Of a DNA stretch of 64,000 nt, positions 45,080 through 53,417 are shown piece after piece. The translations under genes were made by a program, and so were the position numbers. The stretch is from JADJPO01 sp963724535. GTDB taxonomy: Bacteria; Actinomycetota; Actinomycetes; Actinomycetales; Kineosporiaceae. Positions within the stretch are counted from its first letter, which is position 1; every line of letters begins with the position of its first letter. The DNA is taken from positions 186,001 to 250,000 of the forward strand of contig CAVRVD010000017.1 in the NCBI GenBank assembly GCA_963724535.1. Reading direction: 5' to 3'. The notes below the pieces were generated by a model. The model had not been told where the DNA came from. It searched no databases and saw only the letters and a list, made by a program, of their open reading frames with translations.

Positions 45080-45337
45080 GCAGTCCAGAAGACAGCTGCC
45101 GCGGCCGCAGCGGCGACCAGCACCGAGAGGCACCGCACCACCAGGTAGCCGCGACGCTGGACGACGTCCAGGTCGGTGAACCGCGAGTTGAACGGCACCG
45201 TGAGCCGAACCCGGTAGGATCTGCACGCCGGTCTGGGAGACCCCCGGCTCCTGGAGCAGCTCGTTGACGTTGCGGTTGAGGCGGTCGGCGGCCGTCTCGG
45301 CCGGCGTCGACCCGTGCGGACCACGTTCCCGGGCCAT
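45080..45337 (-). pseudogene. Broken DUF6328-like membrane protein gene
   Basis: From ATG 45337 the frame reads MARERG...AADRLNRNVNELLQE, then SQTGVQIL, the recognisable start of DUF6328 proteins. Near 45230 the matching sequence moves to another frame (LTVPFNSRFTDLDVVQRRGYLVV), so a small deletion has shifted it; the expected hydrophobic ILFAFLL segment is partly missing. The second helix (SVLVAAAAAAAVFW) follows, but the rest of the protein is absent where bioN ends on the other strand. Assignment of the family is from memory. The ATG overlaps the stop of the upstream SDR gene by 1 base (TGATG). Confidence 0.7.
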
Positions 45338-46063
45338 CAGCGGCCTCCGGCGACGTCCACGATCGACCCCGTCAAGTAGCTGGCGGCGTCCGAGAGCAGC
45401 CACACCACCGCCTCGGCGATCTCCTCAGGACGCCCGGGCCGACCCATCGGGATGCCCTCGGCCGCCTGCCGCGCCCGGTCGGCGTCGCTGCTGTCGGCAT
45501 GGATGTCGGTGTCGACCACCCCGGGGCGGACGGCGTTGACCCGCACTCCCTCGCCGGCGACCTCCGTGGCCAGCCCCACCGTGAAGCTGTCCACTGCCCC
45601 CTTGCTGGCCGCGTAGTCCACGTAGCGACTCGCACCGCCGCTGCGCGCCGAGCCGCTGGAGACGTTGACGATGGCCCCGCCGCGGCCACCGTGTCGCATG
45701 CTCATCCGGAGCACGGCGAGCTGGGTGCAGGTCATCGTGCCGATGACGTTGACGTCGAGCATCCGTCGCCACCGCTGGATGCTCATCCGCTCCACGTCGT
45801 CCAGGCGGGCCGCGACGTCGACGATCCCGGCGTTGTTGACCAGGCCGGTCAGCCGGCCCAGCTCGCCGTCCACCCGCTCGAACATCGCCCGAACCTGGCC
45901 GTGGTCGGCGACATCCGCCGCAACGGTGATCGCTCGCCGGCCGAGGTCGCGCACCTGCTGGGCCACCTGCTCGGCCGCCTCAGCGTTGCGGGCGTAGTTG
46001 ACGGCCACGTCCCAGCCCTCGCCCGCCGCCGGTGACCAGGAGGACGCCGGACTTCTCGCTCAC
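45337..46063 (-). pseudogene. SDR-family oxidoreductase gene with N-terminal deletion and frameshift
   Basis: GTG 46063 overlaps the stop of the acVLRF1 gene (GTGA) and encodes VSEKSGVLLVTGGGRGLG, the first SDR strand and part of the cofactor loop. About 35-45 bases in, the coding frame switches: the sequence CGAGGGCTGGGACGTGGCC runs from the GGGR of one frame straight into WDVAVNYA of another. Roughly 13 codons for the first helix are missing, with a frame change. The remainder is an ordinary SDR: NNAGIVDVAA, S-x-Y in YVDYAASKGAVDS, and YLTGSIVDVAGGR. An internal GTG at 46008 would make a 223-residue protein without the dinucleotide loop, so activity is unlikely. Confidence 0.8.
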
Positions 46064-46722
46064 GATCGCTCCGGTGGGTAGAGGGTGATGGTGACCCGGG
46101 TCAGCAGGTCCGGCAGAGCGGTGACCAGGGTGCGGTCGGGGTCACCGACAGCCAGGTGGACGGCTCGGGGCAGCCCGGCCAGCGACCGCAGCCGAGGGTC
46201 GGCGAGCACGGCGTCGATGAGCGGCCGGTCGCCGCCGGTGGCCAGCCACACCGGCGGCCCGGACCGCTGCGGCACGTCGGCCAGCAGGTCGTGGGCGACG
46301 CCGGCGACCGCGGCGACCAGCTCGGCGGTCTGCTTCTCGCGCCGCCGGGCATACCGCTGCTGCGACCAGCCGCCGGCCGCCGTCCGGCCCTGGACGCGGC
46401 GCCGGCCCAGCCTGGCCTCCGTGACGGTTGCGGCGGGTCCGGCCGCCGCATCCAGCTCGGACCGGACGACGGCGCAGGCGTAGCCACCCCGGCGCACCAA
46501 CAGGACCAGGGTGCGGCGCGCCGCAGTCAGGTGAGTGGACGCGTCGTCCAGCGAGCTGCCGGCCCAGGGCGGGTACGGCAACATGATCTCGGCGTGCTCG
46601 CCGTCGTTGCCGAACAAACTCAGGCCCTGCCTCGTGCACTGGCAGCGGTACCCGCCGTGGCGGCGGTCGAACCCCTCGACCCAGCGAGCCAGGCGGCCAC
46701 CTGGCACCGTCACGGTCCGCAC
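46060..46722 (-). CDS. acVLRF1-type peptidyl-tRNA hydrolase
   Basis: 220 residues of the VLRF1/eRF1 middle-domain family. The key segment is RVQGRTAAGGWSQQRYARRR near 130, where GGWSQQ replaces the GGQ of release factors; the catalytic Gln is one of the paired Q residues. A short N-terminal domain (VPGGRLARWVEGFDRRHG) is typical. Such proteins cleave peptidyl-tRNA in ribosome rescue. Start GTG 46722 leaves a 19-base gap to the sufT-like stop; an in-frame start at 46785 is possible. It lies at the end of the suf operon and is coupled to the broken SDR. Confidence 0.8.
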   Translation of the reverse strand: MRTVTVPGGRLARWVEGFDRRHGGYRCQCTRQGLSLFGNDGEHAEIMLPYPPWAGSSLDDASTHLTAARRTLVLLVRRGGYACAVVRSELDAAAGPAATVTEARLGRRRVQGRTAAGGWSQQRYARRREKQTAELVAAVAGVAHDLLADVPQRSGPPVWLATGGDRPLIDAVLADPRLRSLAGLPRAVHLAVGDPDRTLVTALPDLLTRVTITLYPPERS

Positions 46723-46741
46723 GACGGGACCTGCCTGGGAC

Positions 46742-47077
46742 CTAGACGTTGAAGCCCAGGGCCCGCAGCTGTTCGCGGCCGTCATCGGTGATCTTGTCCG
46801 GACCCCACGGCGGCATCCAGACCCAGTTGATCCGCATGCCGTCGACCAGGCCCTCCAGCGCCTGGTGGGCCTGATCCTCGATCACGTCGGTCAACGGGCA
46901 GGCCGCGGAGGTGAGGGTCATGTCGATGACGGCCTGGTTGTGCTGGTCGATGCTCACCCCGTAGACCAGGCCGAGGTCGACGACATTGATCCCGAGCTCA
47001 GGGTCGACGACGTCGCGCAGTGCCTCCTCGACGTCGGCCACGCTGGTCGGGCCTGGCTGTGCGGTGGTCTCAGTCAT
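46742..47077 (-). CDS. sufT: SufT-like Fe-S assembly protein (DUF59/MIP18 family)
   Basis: 111 residues. VEEALRDVVDPELGINVVDLGLVYG and LTSAACPLTDVIEDQ (with the conserved Cys) define the family. ATG 47077 has AAGGAGG 6 bases upstream and overlaps the sufU stop by 8 bases. SufT acts as an auxiliary carrier or maturation factor for iron-sulfur proteins under high demand. It ends the core suf operon. Confidence 0.9.
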   Translation of the reverse strand: MTETTAQPGPTSVADVEEALRDVVDPELGINVVDLGLVYGVSIDQHNQAVIDMTLTSAACPLTDVIEDQAHQALEGLVDGMRINWVWMPPWGPDKITDDGREQLRALGFNV

Positions 47078-47564
47078 CAGCATCCTCCTTGGTCGTCGCG
47101 GCACGAGCGGCCAGCACCGCGGCCTCGAAGGCCGTCCAGCCCAGCATCGCGCATTTCACCCGGTTCGCATGTCTGCCGACGCCGGCGAAGGCCGCGGCAT
47201 CACCGAGCAGGTCCTCATCGGGTTCAACCTGGCCGCGGGAGCGGACCATGGCCCGGAACGCCTCGACCACCCGTTCGGCGTGGGACAGCGGGGTCCCGGT
47301 GACCAGGTCGTGCAGCATCGAGGTCGAGGCCTGGCTGATCGAACAACCCTCTGCGGCCCAGGACAGGTCCTCCACCCGGACCGGGCCCTCGACGTCGTCC
47401 ACCCCGGACAACGCGACCCGTACGCTCACCTCATCGCCGCACAACGGGTTGAACTGGCGGCTCTCGCCCAGTGCTGCCCCCGGGGCGTCCCGCAGGCCGT
47501 GACCGTGCTTCTCGCGGTAGTGGTCCAGGATCACCTGCTGGTACAGCTGGTCGAGACTGCTCAT
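47070..47564 (-). CDS. sufU: Zinc-dependent sulfurtransferase SufU
   Basis: 164 residues of the NifU-like scaffold fold. C42 with D44 in PLCGDE, C74 in EGCSISQAS, and C138 in VKCAMLGW are the zinc ligands of Gram-positive SufU, which also carries the extra insert before the last Cys. SufU takes sulfur from SufS by swapping zinc ligands. ATG 47564 overlaps the sufS stop (ATGA). Confidence 0.93.
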   Translation of the reverse strand: MSSLDQLYQQVILDHYREKHGHGLRDAPGAALGESRQFNPLCGDEVSVRVALSGVDDVEGPVRVEDLSWAAEGCSISQASTSMLHDLVTGTPLSHAERVVEAFRAMVRSRGQVEPDEDLLGDAAAFAGVGRHANRVKCAMLGWTAFEAAVLAARAATTKEDADD

Positions 47565-48859
47565 CGGTCCGCTCCGAAGTAGGAGCGCACCTTGGCCAGG
47601 CCGGCCAGGAAGGCGTCGACCTCGCCCGGTGTCGTGTAGAGGTACACGCTGGCCCGGGTGCTGGCCGTGGCACCGTAACGGCGGTGCACCGGCTGGGCGC
47701 AGTGGTGGCCGACCCGGACCGCGACGCCGAGGTGGTCCAGGAACTGGCCGACGTCGTGCGGATGCACGCCGTCCACCACGACGCTGACGGCCCCGGAGCG
47801 GTCCTGGGCCCGAATCGGCCCCAGCACCCGGACTCCGGGCACTGCGCCGACACCGTGCAGCAGCTGGGCGGTCAGGCCATGCTCGTGCGCGGCGATCCGG
47901 TCCAGGCCGATCCTGCGCAGGTAGTCGACGGCCGCGTGCCAGGCCACGGCCTGGCTGACCGGCGGCGTGCCCGCCTCGAACCGCTGCGGCGGCTCGCGGA
48001 ACGTTGCCCACGTCATGGTGACCTGTTCGACCATCGAGCCGCCGGTCAAGAACGGCGGCAGCGCGGCGAGCACCTCGCGGCGTCCGGCCAGGGCGCCGAT
48101 CCCGTTCGGTCCGAGCATCTTATGCGCCGAGAACACGGCCAGGTCGACCCCGAGACGGTCCAGGTCGACGCGCTGATGCGGAACCGACTGGCACGCATCG
48201 AGCACGGTCAGCGCTCCGACCGAGCGCGCGGCCTCGACCAGGTCGAGGACCGGGTTGACGGTGCCGAGCACGTTCGAGACGTGCGTGAAGGCGACCACCC
48301 GGGTCCGCTCGGTGACCAACGGGTGCGGCCCACCGGTCAGCTGGGCCAGGTCGAGCCGGCCGTCCTCGGTCAGCCCGATCCAGCGCAGGGTGGCACCGGT
48401 TCGGGCACAGGCCTGCTGCCACGGCACGAGGTTCGCGTGGTGTTCCATCTCGGTGACCAGCACCTCGTCACCCGGGCGCAGGGCCAGCTCGCCCGAGCCG
48501 GGCCCACCGCTGACCCCGTAGGCGACCAGATTGATCGCCTCGGTGGCGTTTGCGGTCCAGACCAGCTCGTCGGCGTCCCGGCCGACGAACGTCGCCAACG
48601 CCGTTCGAGCGTCCTCGTACGCCGTCGTCGCCTCCTCGGCGACCGCGTGCGCACCCCGGTGGACCGCGGAGTTCGATCGCTCCAGGAACTCCCGCTCGGC
48701 ATCCAGCACCGCCCGTGGCCGCTGGCTGGTGGCGGCGGAGTCGAGGTAGACCAGCGGCCGGTCGCCCACCGAGCGGGACAGCAGCGGGAAGTCGGCGCGG
48801 ATCCGCTGCAGCTCGGCCGCCTCCAGAGGCTGGGCTGGCGTCGAGGTCTCGACGGACAT
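47561..48859 (-). CDS. sufS: Cysteine desulfurase SufS
   Basis: 432 residues, class V aminotransferase fold, type II desulfurase. PLP lysine K247 in FSAHKMLGPNGIG; sulfur-accepting C387 in VGHHCAQPVH, on the short loop typical of SufS; EMEHHANLVPW near 137. It removes sulfur from cysteine and hands it to SufU. The first 20 residues are an extension before the usual ADFPLLSR start. It follows sufC after 14 bases. Confidence 0.95.
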   Translation of the reverse strand: MSVETSTPAQPLEAAELQRIRADFPLLSRSVGDRPLVYLDSAATSQRPRAVLDAEREFLERSNSAVHRGAHAVAEEATTAYEDARTALATFVGRDADELVWTANATEAINLVAYGVSGGPGSGELALRPGDEVLVTEMEHHANLVPWQQACARTGATLRWIGLTEDGRLDLAQLTGGPHPLVTERTRVVAFTHVSNVLGTVNPVLDLVEAARSVGALTVLDACQSVPHQRVDLDRLGVDLAVFSAHKMLGPNGIGALAGRREVLAALPPFLTGGSMVEQVTMTWATFREPPQRFEAGTPPVSQAVAWHAAVDYLRRIGLDRIAAHEHGLTAQLLHGVGAVPGVRVLGPIRAQDRSGAVSVVVDGVHPHDVGQFLDHLGVAVRVGHHCAQPVHRRYGATASTRASVYLYTTPGEVDAFLAGLAKVRSYFGADR

Positions 48860-48873
48860 CGTGATCGGTCTCT

Positions 48874-49641
48874 TCAGCCGGTGTGGGCCGCCGCCGGGGT
48901 GAACCGGTCGTACCCCTCGGCCTCCAGCCGCTCGGCGAGCTCCGGTCCACCCTCTTCGGCGATCCGGCCGTCCACGAAGACGTGCACGAAGTCGGGGCGC
49001 ACGTAGGACAGGATCCGGGTGTAGTGCGTGATCAGCAGCATGCCGACCTCACCGGTCTCTCGCACTCGGTTGATCCCCTCGGAGACCACCCGCAGGGCGT
49101 CGATGTCCAGACCCGAGTCCGTCTCGTCCAGGATCGCGATCTTCGGCTTGAGCAGCTCGAGCTGGAGGATCTCGTGCCGCTTCTTCTCCCCGCCGGAGAA
49201 CCCCTCGTTGACGTTGCGCTCGGCGAAGGTCGGATCGATCCGCAGCGCCTCCATGGCGGTGCGCATGTCCTTGACCCAGTGCCTCAAGCTCGGCGCCGCG
49301 CCGTCGATCGCGGTCTTCGCGGTGCGTAGGAAGTTCGACACGGTGATCCCGGGCACCTCCACCGGGTATTGCATGGCCAGGAACAGCCCGGCCCGGGCCC
49401 GCTGGTCGATGCTCATCGCCAGCACGTCCTCCCCGTCCAAGGTGACACTGCCGCCGGTGACCGTGTACTTGGGGTGCCCGGCGACCGAGTACGCCAGGGT
49501 CGACTTGCCCGACCCGTTCGGACCCATGATCGCGTGCGTCTCACCGGCCCGGACGGTCAGGTCGACCCCGCGCAGGATCTCTTTGGTGCCGTTCTCGGTG
49601 TCGACACTGACATGCAGGTCGCGGATCTCCAACGTGGGCAT
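48874..49641 (-). CDS. sufC: Fe-S assembly ATPase SufC
   Basis: 255 residues. Walker A GPNGSGKSTLAY near 40, Q-loop region FLAMQYPVEVPGI, signature FSGGEKKRHEILQ near 148, Walker B AILDETDSGLD near 170. SufC forms the scaffold complex with SufB and SufD and its ATP hydrolysis opens the SufB-SufD interface. Standard length. It lies 6 bases after the Rieske-type gene. Confidence 0.95.
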   Translation of the reverse strand: MPTLEIRDLHVSVDTENGTKEILRGVDLTVRAGETHAIMGPNGSGKSTLAYSVAGHPKYTVTGGSVTLDGEDVLAMSIDQRARAGLFLAMQYPVEVPGITVSNFLRTAKTAIDGAAPSLRHWVKDMRTAMEALRIDPTFAERNVNEGFSGGEKKRHEILQLELLKPKIAILDETDSGLDIDALRVVSEGINRVRETGEVGMLLITHYTRILSYVRPDFVHVFVDGRIAEEGGPELAERLEAEGYDRFTPAAAHTG

Positions 49642-49647
49642 GGAGTT

Positions 49648-49995
49648 TCAGCTCTCCTCAGAAGTTTCGGACGCTTTGATGGTGCCGGCCACGTCGACGA
49701 GCACATGGTCGCCGTCGACGGTTACCGGGAACACGGGGACGGGGCGGATCGCCGGCAGGGCCAGCGGCTCGCCGGTACGCAGGTCGAACGTGGAACCGTG
49801 CAGCCAGCACTCGATCGCGCAGTCCTCGACCTCACCCTCGGCCAGGGAGACCTCGGCATGGGTGCAGGTGTCGCCGATGGCGTGCACGTGGCCGGCCTCG
49901 TCACGCACGACGGCCACCGGGACGCCGTCTAAGACCACCCGGACGGCGCCGACCTGGGGCAGCTCGGCCAGGGTGACCGCCTTCTGCGGGCTCAC
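49648..49995 (-). CDS. Rieske-type ferredoxin in the suf operon
   Basis: 115 residues. The [2Fe-2S] ligands are C44 and H46 (CTH) and C62 and H65 (CWLH) in the two usual loops. It resembles ferredoxin subunits of non-heme oxygenases, but the actinobacterial suf operon regularly contains such a protein, which probably supplies electrons for cluster assembly or receives a cluster. It overlaps the sufD stop by 4 bases. Confidence 0.88.
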   Translation of the reverse strand: MSPQKAVTLAELPQVGAVRVVLDGVPVAVVRDEAGHVHAIGDTCTHAEVSLAEGEVEDCAIECWLHGSTFDLRTGEPLALPAIRPVPVFPVTVDGDHVLVDVAGTIKASETSEES

Positions 49996-51218
49996 CGGCT
50001 CACCTCCGCCTCGACCGTGTCCATGGAGCCCGTGCCCATCGAGTCCATCGAGCGCGCCAGCTCGTCCTCGATCGCCGTGGCGAGCCGCTCGCTCACCCCG
50101 GGGATCCCGATCCTCTGCAACAGCTCGATGAAGAAGGCGCGCACCACCAACCGGCGTGCCTCGTCCTCGGGGATGCCGCGCGAGCGCAGGTAGAACAGCT
50201 GCTCGTCGTCGAAGCGGCCGGTGGCGCTGGCATGTCCGGCGCCGACGATCTCGCCGGTCTCGATCTCCAGGTTCGGCACCGAGTCTGCGCGGGCGCCGTC
50301 AGTCAGCACCAGGTTGCGGTTCAGCTCGTAGGTGTCGGTGCCCTCGGCCTCGGCACGGATCAGCACGTCGCCGATCCAGATCGTGTGGGCGCCGTCCCCT
50401 TGCAGCGCCCCCTTGTAGGTGACGTTGCTACGGCAGTGCGGCGCCGCATGGTCGACGAAAAGCCGGTTCTCCTGGTGCTGACCCGCGTCGGCGAAGTAGA
50501 GGCCGAGCATCTCGACCTCGGAGCCCGGTGCGGCGAACCGCGCCGACGGGGCGACCCGGACCACGTCGCCGCCGAGGGTGACCACGACGTGCTTGAGCCG
50601 TGCGTCCCGGCCGAGCCGCGCGTGGTGAGCGGAGAGGTGGACGGCGCCGTCGTCCCAGTCCTGAACTGTGACCACGGTGAGCGAGGCGCCGTCCCCCACG
50701 TCGATCTCGATGTTCTCGGCGAACGTGCCACCACCGCGGAAGTCGATGACAACTGCCCCACAGGAGCCTCGTTCGGCGGCGACCAGGGTGTGCGCGTACC
50801 CCAGGCCGCCCTGCCCGGTGACCGTGACGTGGGCCGGCGTGGCGACCACCTGCCCGGCGGGCACGGTGATCACGAGTGCCCGGTCGAAACTCGACCAGGC
50901 CTGCGCGGCTACGCGGTCCTCGGGGGTGCCCGCCTGACCGAGCCGGGCGTCCGTGCGCTCCACGTGCTCCACCCGGAGCTCATCCGGCGCATCGACCGCG
51001 ACGCGTGCCGGGGCACCGGACGCCGCGGCCCCGGCATGCAGCTCGTGCAGCCGGTCCATCGGCGTGAACCGCCAGTCCTCCTCGCGACCGGTCGGCACGG
51101 CGAAGTCGGACGGGTCGAAGCTGGCCCGGCGTTCGGCGCGGGACTGCACCGGCACGACGTGGTCGGGCATGAGCTGGCGCTGGGAAGCACCGACGGGATC
51201 GGTGGTGGTGGCTGTCAT
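49992..51218 (-). CDS. sufD: Fe-S assembly scaffold SufD
   Basis: 408 residues. The central beta-helix core with GGGTFAENIEIDVGDGASLTVV and the C-terminal part HASATGRFDDEQLFYLRSRGIPEDEARRLVVRAFF belong to the SufBD family; the conserved His lies in GHASATG. The end has a small SMDSMGTGSMDT repeat. SufD pairs with SufB. It starts 1 base into the sufB stop (TGATG). Confidence 0.93.
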   Translation of the reverse strand: MTATTTDPVGASQRQLMPDHVVPVQSRAERRASFDPSDFAVPTGREEDWRFTPMDRLHELHAGAAASGAPARVAVDAPDELRVEHVERTDARLGQAGTPEDRVAAQAWSSFDRALVITVPAGQVVATPAHVTVTGQGGLGYAHTLVAAERGSCGAVVIDFRGGGTFAENIEIDVGDGASLTVVTVQDWDDGAVHLSAHHARLGRDARLKHVVVTLGGDVVRVAPSARFAAPGSEVEMLGLYFADAGQHQENRLFVDHAAPHCRSNVTYKGALQGDGAHTIWIGDVLIRAEAEGTDTYELNRNLVLTDGARADSVPNLEIETGEIVGAGHASATGRFDDEQLFYLRSRGIPEDEARRLVVRAFFIELLQRIGIPGVSERLATAIEDELARSMDSMGTGSMDTVEAEVSR

Positions 51219-52642
51219 CAGCCGACGGCCCCTTCCATCTGCAGCTCGATGAGTCGGTTGAGCTCGAGGGCGTACTCCATCGGCAGCTCGCGGGCGATCG
51301 GCTCGACGAAGCCGCGCACGATCATCGCCATCGCCTCCTCCTCGCTCATCCCGCGGGACATCAGGTAGAACAGCTGGTCGTCGCTCACCTTGGAGACGGT
51401 CGCCTCGTGGCCCATGGTGACGTCGTCCTCGCGGACGTCGACGTACGGGTAGGTGTCACTACGGCTCACCGTGTCGACCAGCAGAGCGTCGCAGCGCACC
51501 GTCGAGGCCGAGTGGTGCGAGCCCTCCAGCACCTGGACCAGGCCGCGGTAGGAGGTGCGGCCCCCGCCGCGGGCCACCGACTTCGACACGATCGAGGACG
51601 ACGTGTGCGGCGCCGCGTGCACCATCTTGGCCCCTGCGTCCTGGTGCTGGCCCTCACCGGCGAAGGCGATCGACAGGGTCTCGCCCTTGGCGTGCTCGCC
51701 CATCAGGAAGACCGCGGGGTACTTCATGGTCACCTTCGACCCGATGTTCCCGTCCACCCACTCCATCGTGGCGCCCTGGCCGGCGGTCGCCCGCTTGGTG
51801 ACCAGGTTGTAGACGTTGTTCGACCAGTTCTGGATCGTCGTGTACCGGACCCGGGCGTCCTTCTTCACGATGATCTCGACCACCGCGGAGTGCAGTGAGT
51901 CGGACTTGTAGATCGGTGCGGTACAGCCTTCGACGTAGTGCACGAAGGAGCCCTCGTCGGCGATGATCAGCGTCCGCTCGAACTGGCCCATGTTCTCGGT
52001 GTTGATCCGGAAGTAGGCCTGCAACGGGATGTCGATGTGCACGCCCTTGGGCACGTAGATGAACGAGCCGCCGGACCAGACCGCGCTGTTCAGGGCGGCG
52101 AACTTGTTGTCGCCCACCGGAATGACGCTGGCGAAGTACTCCCGGAACAGGTCCTCGTGCTCGCGCAGGCCGGTGTCGGTGTCGAGGAACAGGACGCCCT
52201 TGGCCTCCAGGTCCTCCCGGATCTGGTGGTAGACCACCTCTGACTCGTACTGCGCAGCCACCCCGCCGATCAGGCGCTGCTTCTCCGCCTCGGGAATGCC
52301 GAGCCGGTCGTAGGTCCGCTTGATGTCCTCGGGCAGCTCCTCCCAGCTGGTCGCCTGCTTCTCCGTGGAGCGCACGAAGTACTTGATGTTGTCGAAGTCG
52401 ATCCCGCTCAGGTCGCTGCCCCAGGTCGGCATCGGCTTCCTGGCGAACAGCCGCAGACCCTTCAGCCGCATGTCGAGCATCCAGGCGGGCTCGTTCTTCT
52501 TCGCCGAGATGTCGCGGACGACGTCCTCGTTGAGGCCACGCCGGGCGCCGGCTCCGGCGATGTCGGAGTCCGCCCAGCCGTACTCGTAGTGACCCAGGCC
52601 CTCGAGCTCGGGATGGGTCGTGCTCGTCGACTCAGGACTCAT
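51218..52642 (-). CDS. sufB: Fe-S assembly scaffold SufB
   Basis: 474 residues. NEPAWMLDMRLKGL near 50, YVEGCTAPIYKSDSLHSAVVEI with the conserved Cys near 236, and SRGMSEEEAMAMIVRGF near 440. SufB is the subunit on which the new cluster is built with SufC2 and SufD. The sequence needs no intein or insertion, unlike some mycobacterial SufB proteins. Its stop-start overlaps on both sides (sufR 4 bases, sufD 1 base) indicate one transcript. Confidence 0.95.
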   Translation of the reverse strand: MSPESTSTTHPELEGLGHYEYGWADSDIAGAGARRGLNEDVVRDISAKKNEPAWMLDMRLKGLRLFARKPMPTWGSDLSGIDFDNIKYFVRSTEKQATSWEELPEDIKRTYDRLGIPEAEKQRLIGGVAAQYESEVVYHQIREDLEAKGVLFLDTDTGLREHEDLFREYFASVIPVGDNKFAALNSAVWSGGSFIYVPKGVHIDIPLQAYFRINTENMGQFERTLIIADEGSFVHYVEGCTAPIYKSDSLHSAVVEIIVKKDARVRYTTIQNWSNNVYNLVTKRATAGQGATMEWVDGNIGSKVTMKYPAVFLMGEHAKGETLSIAFAGEGQHQDAGAKMVHAAPHTSSSIVSKSVARGGGRTSYRGLVQVLEGSHHSASTVRCDALLVDTVSRSDTYPYVDVREDDVTMGHEATVSKVSDDQLFYLMSRGMSEEEAMAMIVRGFVEPIARELPMEYALELNRLIELQMEGAVG

Positions 52643-53346
52643 CGGTTCTGCCTTTCACTGGTGGACTCGTTCGAGAGCTCTGTCGGAACTGCTGCGTGGG
52701 TGGGTCGGTCGGTCGGGATGTACGTGGTGCACACGTGTTCGCCGTGAGCAAGGGTGGCCAGCCGCTGGACGTGCACGCCGACCAGCTCGGAGAACATCTC
52801 GGTCTCGGCCTCGCACAGCTCGGGGAAGGAGCGCGCGACGTCCTGGACCGGGCAGTGACCTTGGCATAGCTGGATGCCGAGCTGACCCACCGGTCGGGTG
52901 CTGGCGGCGTAGCCGTCCCGGGTCAGGCCACGAGCCAGCACGCGGGCTCGGCGCGCAGGATCCTCGCCTGCCGCCTCGACAGCCTGCCGGTGTCGCTCAC
53001 CCAGCTCACCGGCGCGCTGCTCGGCGAAACCGCGGACGGCGTCCGGGCCGGCCGTCTCGGCCAGATAGCGCAGCGCCCCGACGGCCAAGGTGTCGTACCC
53101 GCTGGCCATCGCCGCGTGACCGGCGTCGGTGAGTACGAACGCGCGGGCGGGACGTCCGCGCCGGCGTCGCTCGCGCGGTGGAGCCTGCCAGGTGGTGACC
53201 AGCCCGGCGGCCTCGAGCAGGTCGAGATGCCGACGGATTCCGGCCGGCGTCATGTTGAGCTCAGCGGCGAGATCCGCGGCGGTCACCGGCCCGCGCCGCA
53301 GGATCTCCTGCGCGACGCGATCCCGAGGACTTGCCGCAATTTTCAC
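52639..53346 (-). CDS. sufR: SufR, Fe-S-sensing repressor of the suf operon
   Basis: 235 residues. A winged helix at the N-terminus (ITAADLAAEL-like VTAADLAAELNMTPAGIRRHLDLLEAAGLV) with a basic wing RERRRRGRPAR, then a C-terminal sensor part with C161, C165, C178 and C206 that should hold a cluster. SufR represses suf genes when its cluster is intact. Start GTG 53346 sits inside a CGCAAT/ATTGCG palindrome, suggesting autoregulation. It leads the operon and overlaps sufB by 4 bases. Confidence 0.92.
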   Translation of the reverse strand: MKIAASPRDRVAQEILRRGPVTAADLAAELNMTPAGIRRHLDLLEAAGLVTTWQAPPRERRRRGRPARAFVLTDAGHAAMASGYDTLAVGALRYLAETAGPDAVRGFAEQRAGELGERHRQAVEAAGEDPARRARVLARGLTRDGYAASTRPVGQLGIQLCQGHCPVQDVARSFPELCEAETEMFSELVGVHVQRLATLAHGEHVCTTYIPTDRPTHAAVPTELSNESTSERQNR

Positions 53347-53361
53347 AACACTATTATTGCG
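53335..53361. promoter_or_regulatory. Palindrome across the sufR start, candidate SufR operator
   Basis: CGCAAT at 53335-53340 and ATTGCG at 53356-53361 are perfect inverted copies around 15 bases. On the minus strand the repeat spans an AT-rich segment (AATAAT, a possible -10) and the GTG start codon. The window has few such AT-rich spots. Bound protein would block both the promoter and a leaderless start. Confidence 0.5.
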
Positions 53362-53403
53362 TTAATCGGTCGCCAGCTCAACTCGGGGTCGGTCTCGGAT
53401 GCC

Positions 53404-53409
53404 TAGACT
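53404..53409 (+). promoter_or_regulatory. Probable -10 element of the ABC-2 transporter operon
   Basis: TAGACT lies 8 bases before the GTG at 53418, in the short gap shared with the divergent sufR promoter. Confidence 0.4.
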
Positions 53410-53417
53410 GTCCGGTC

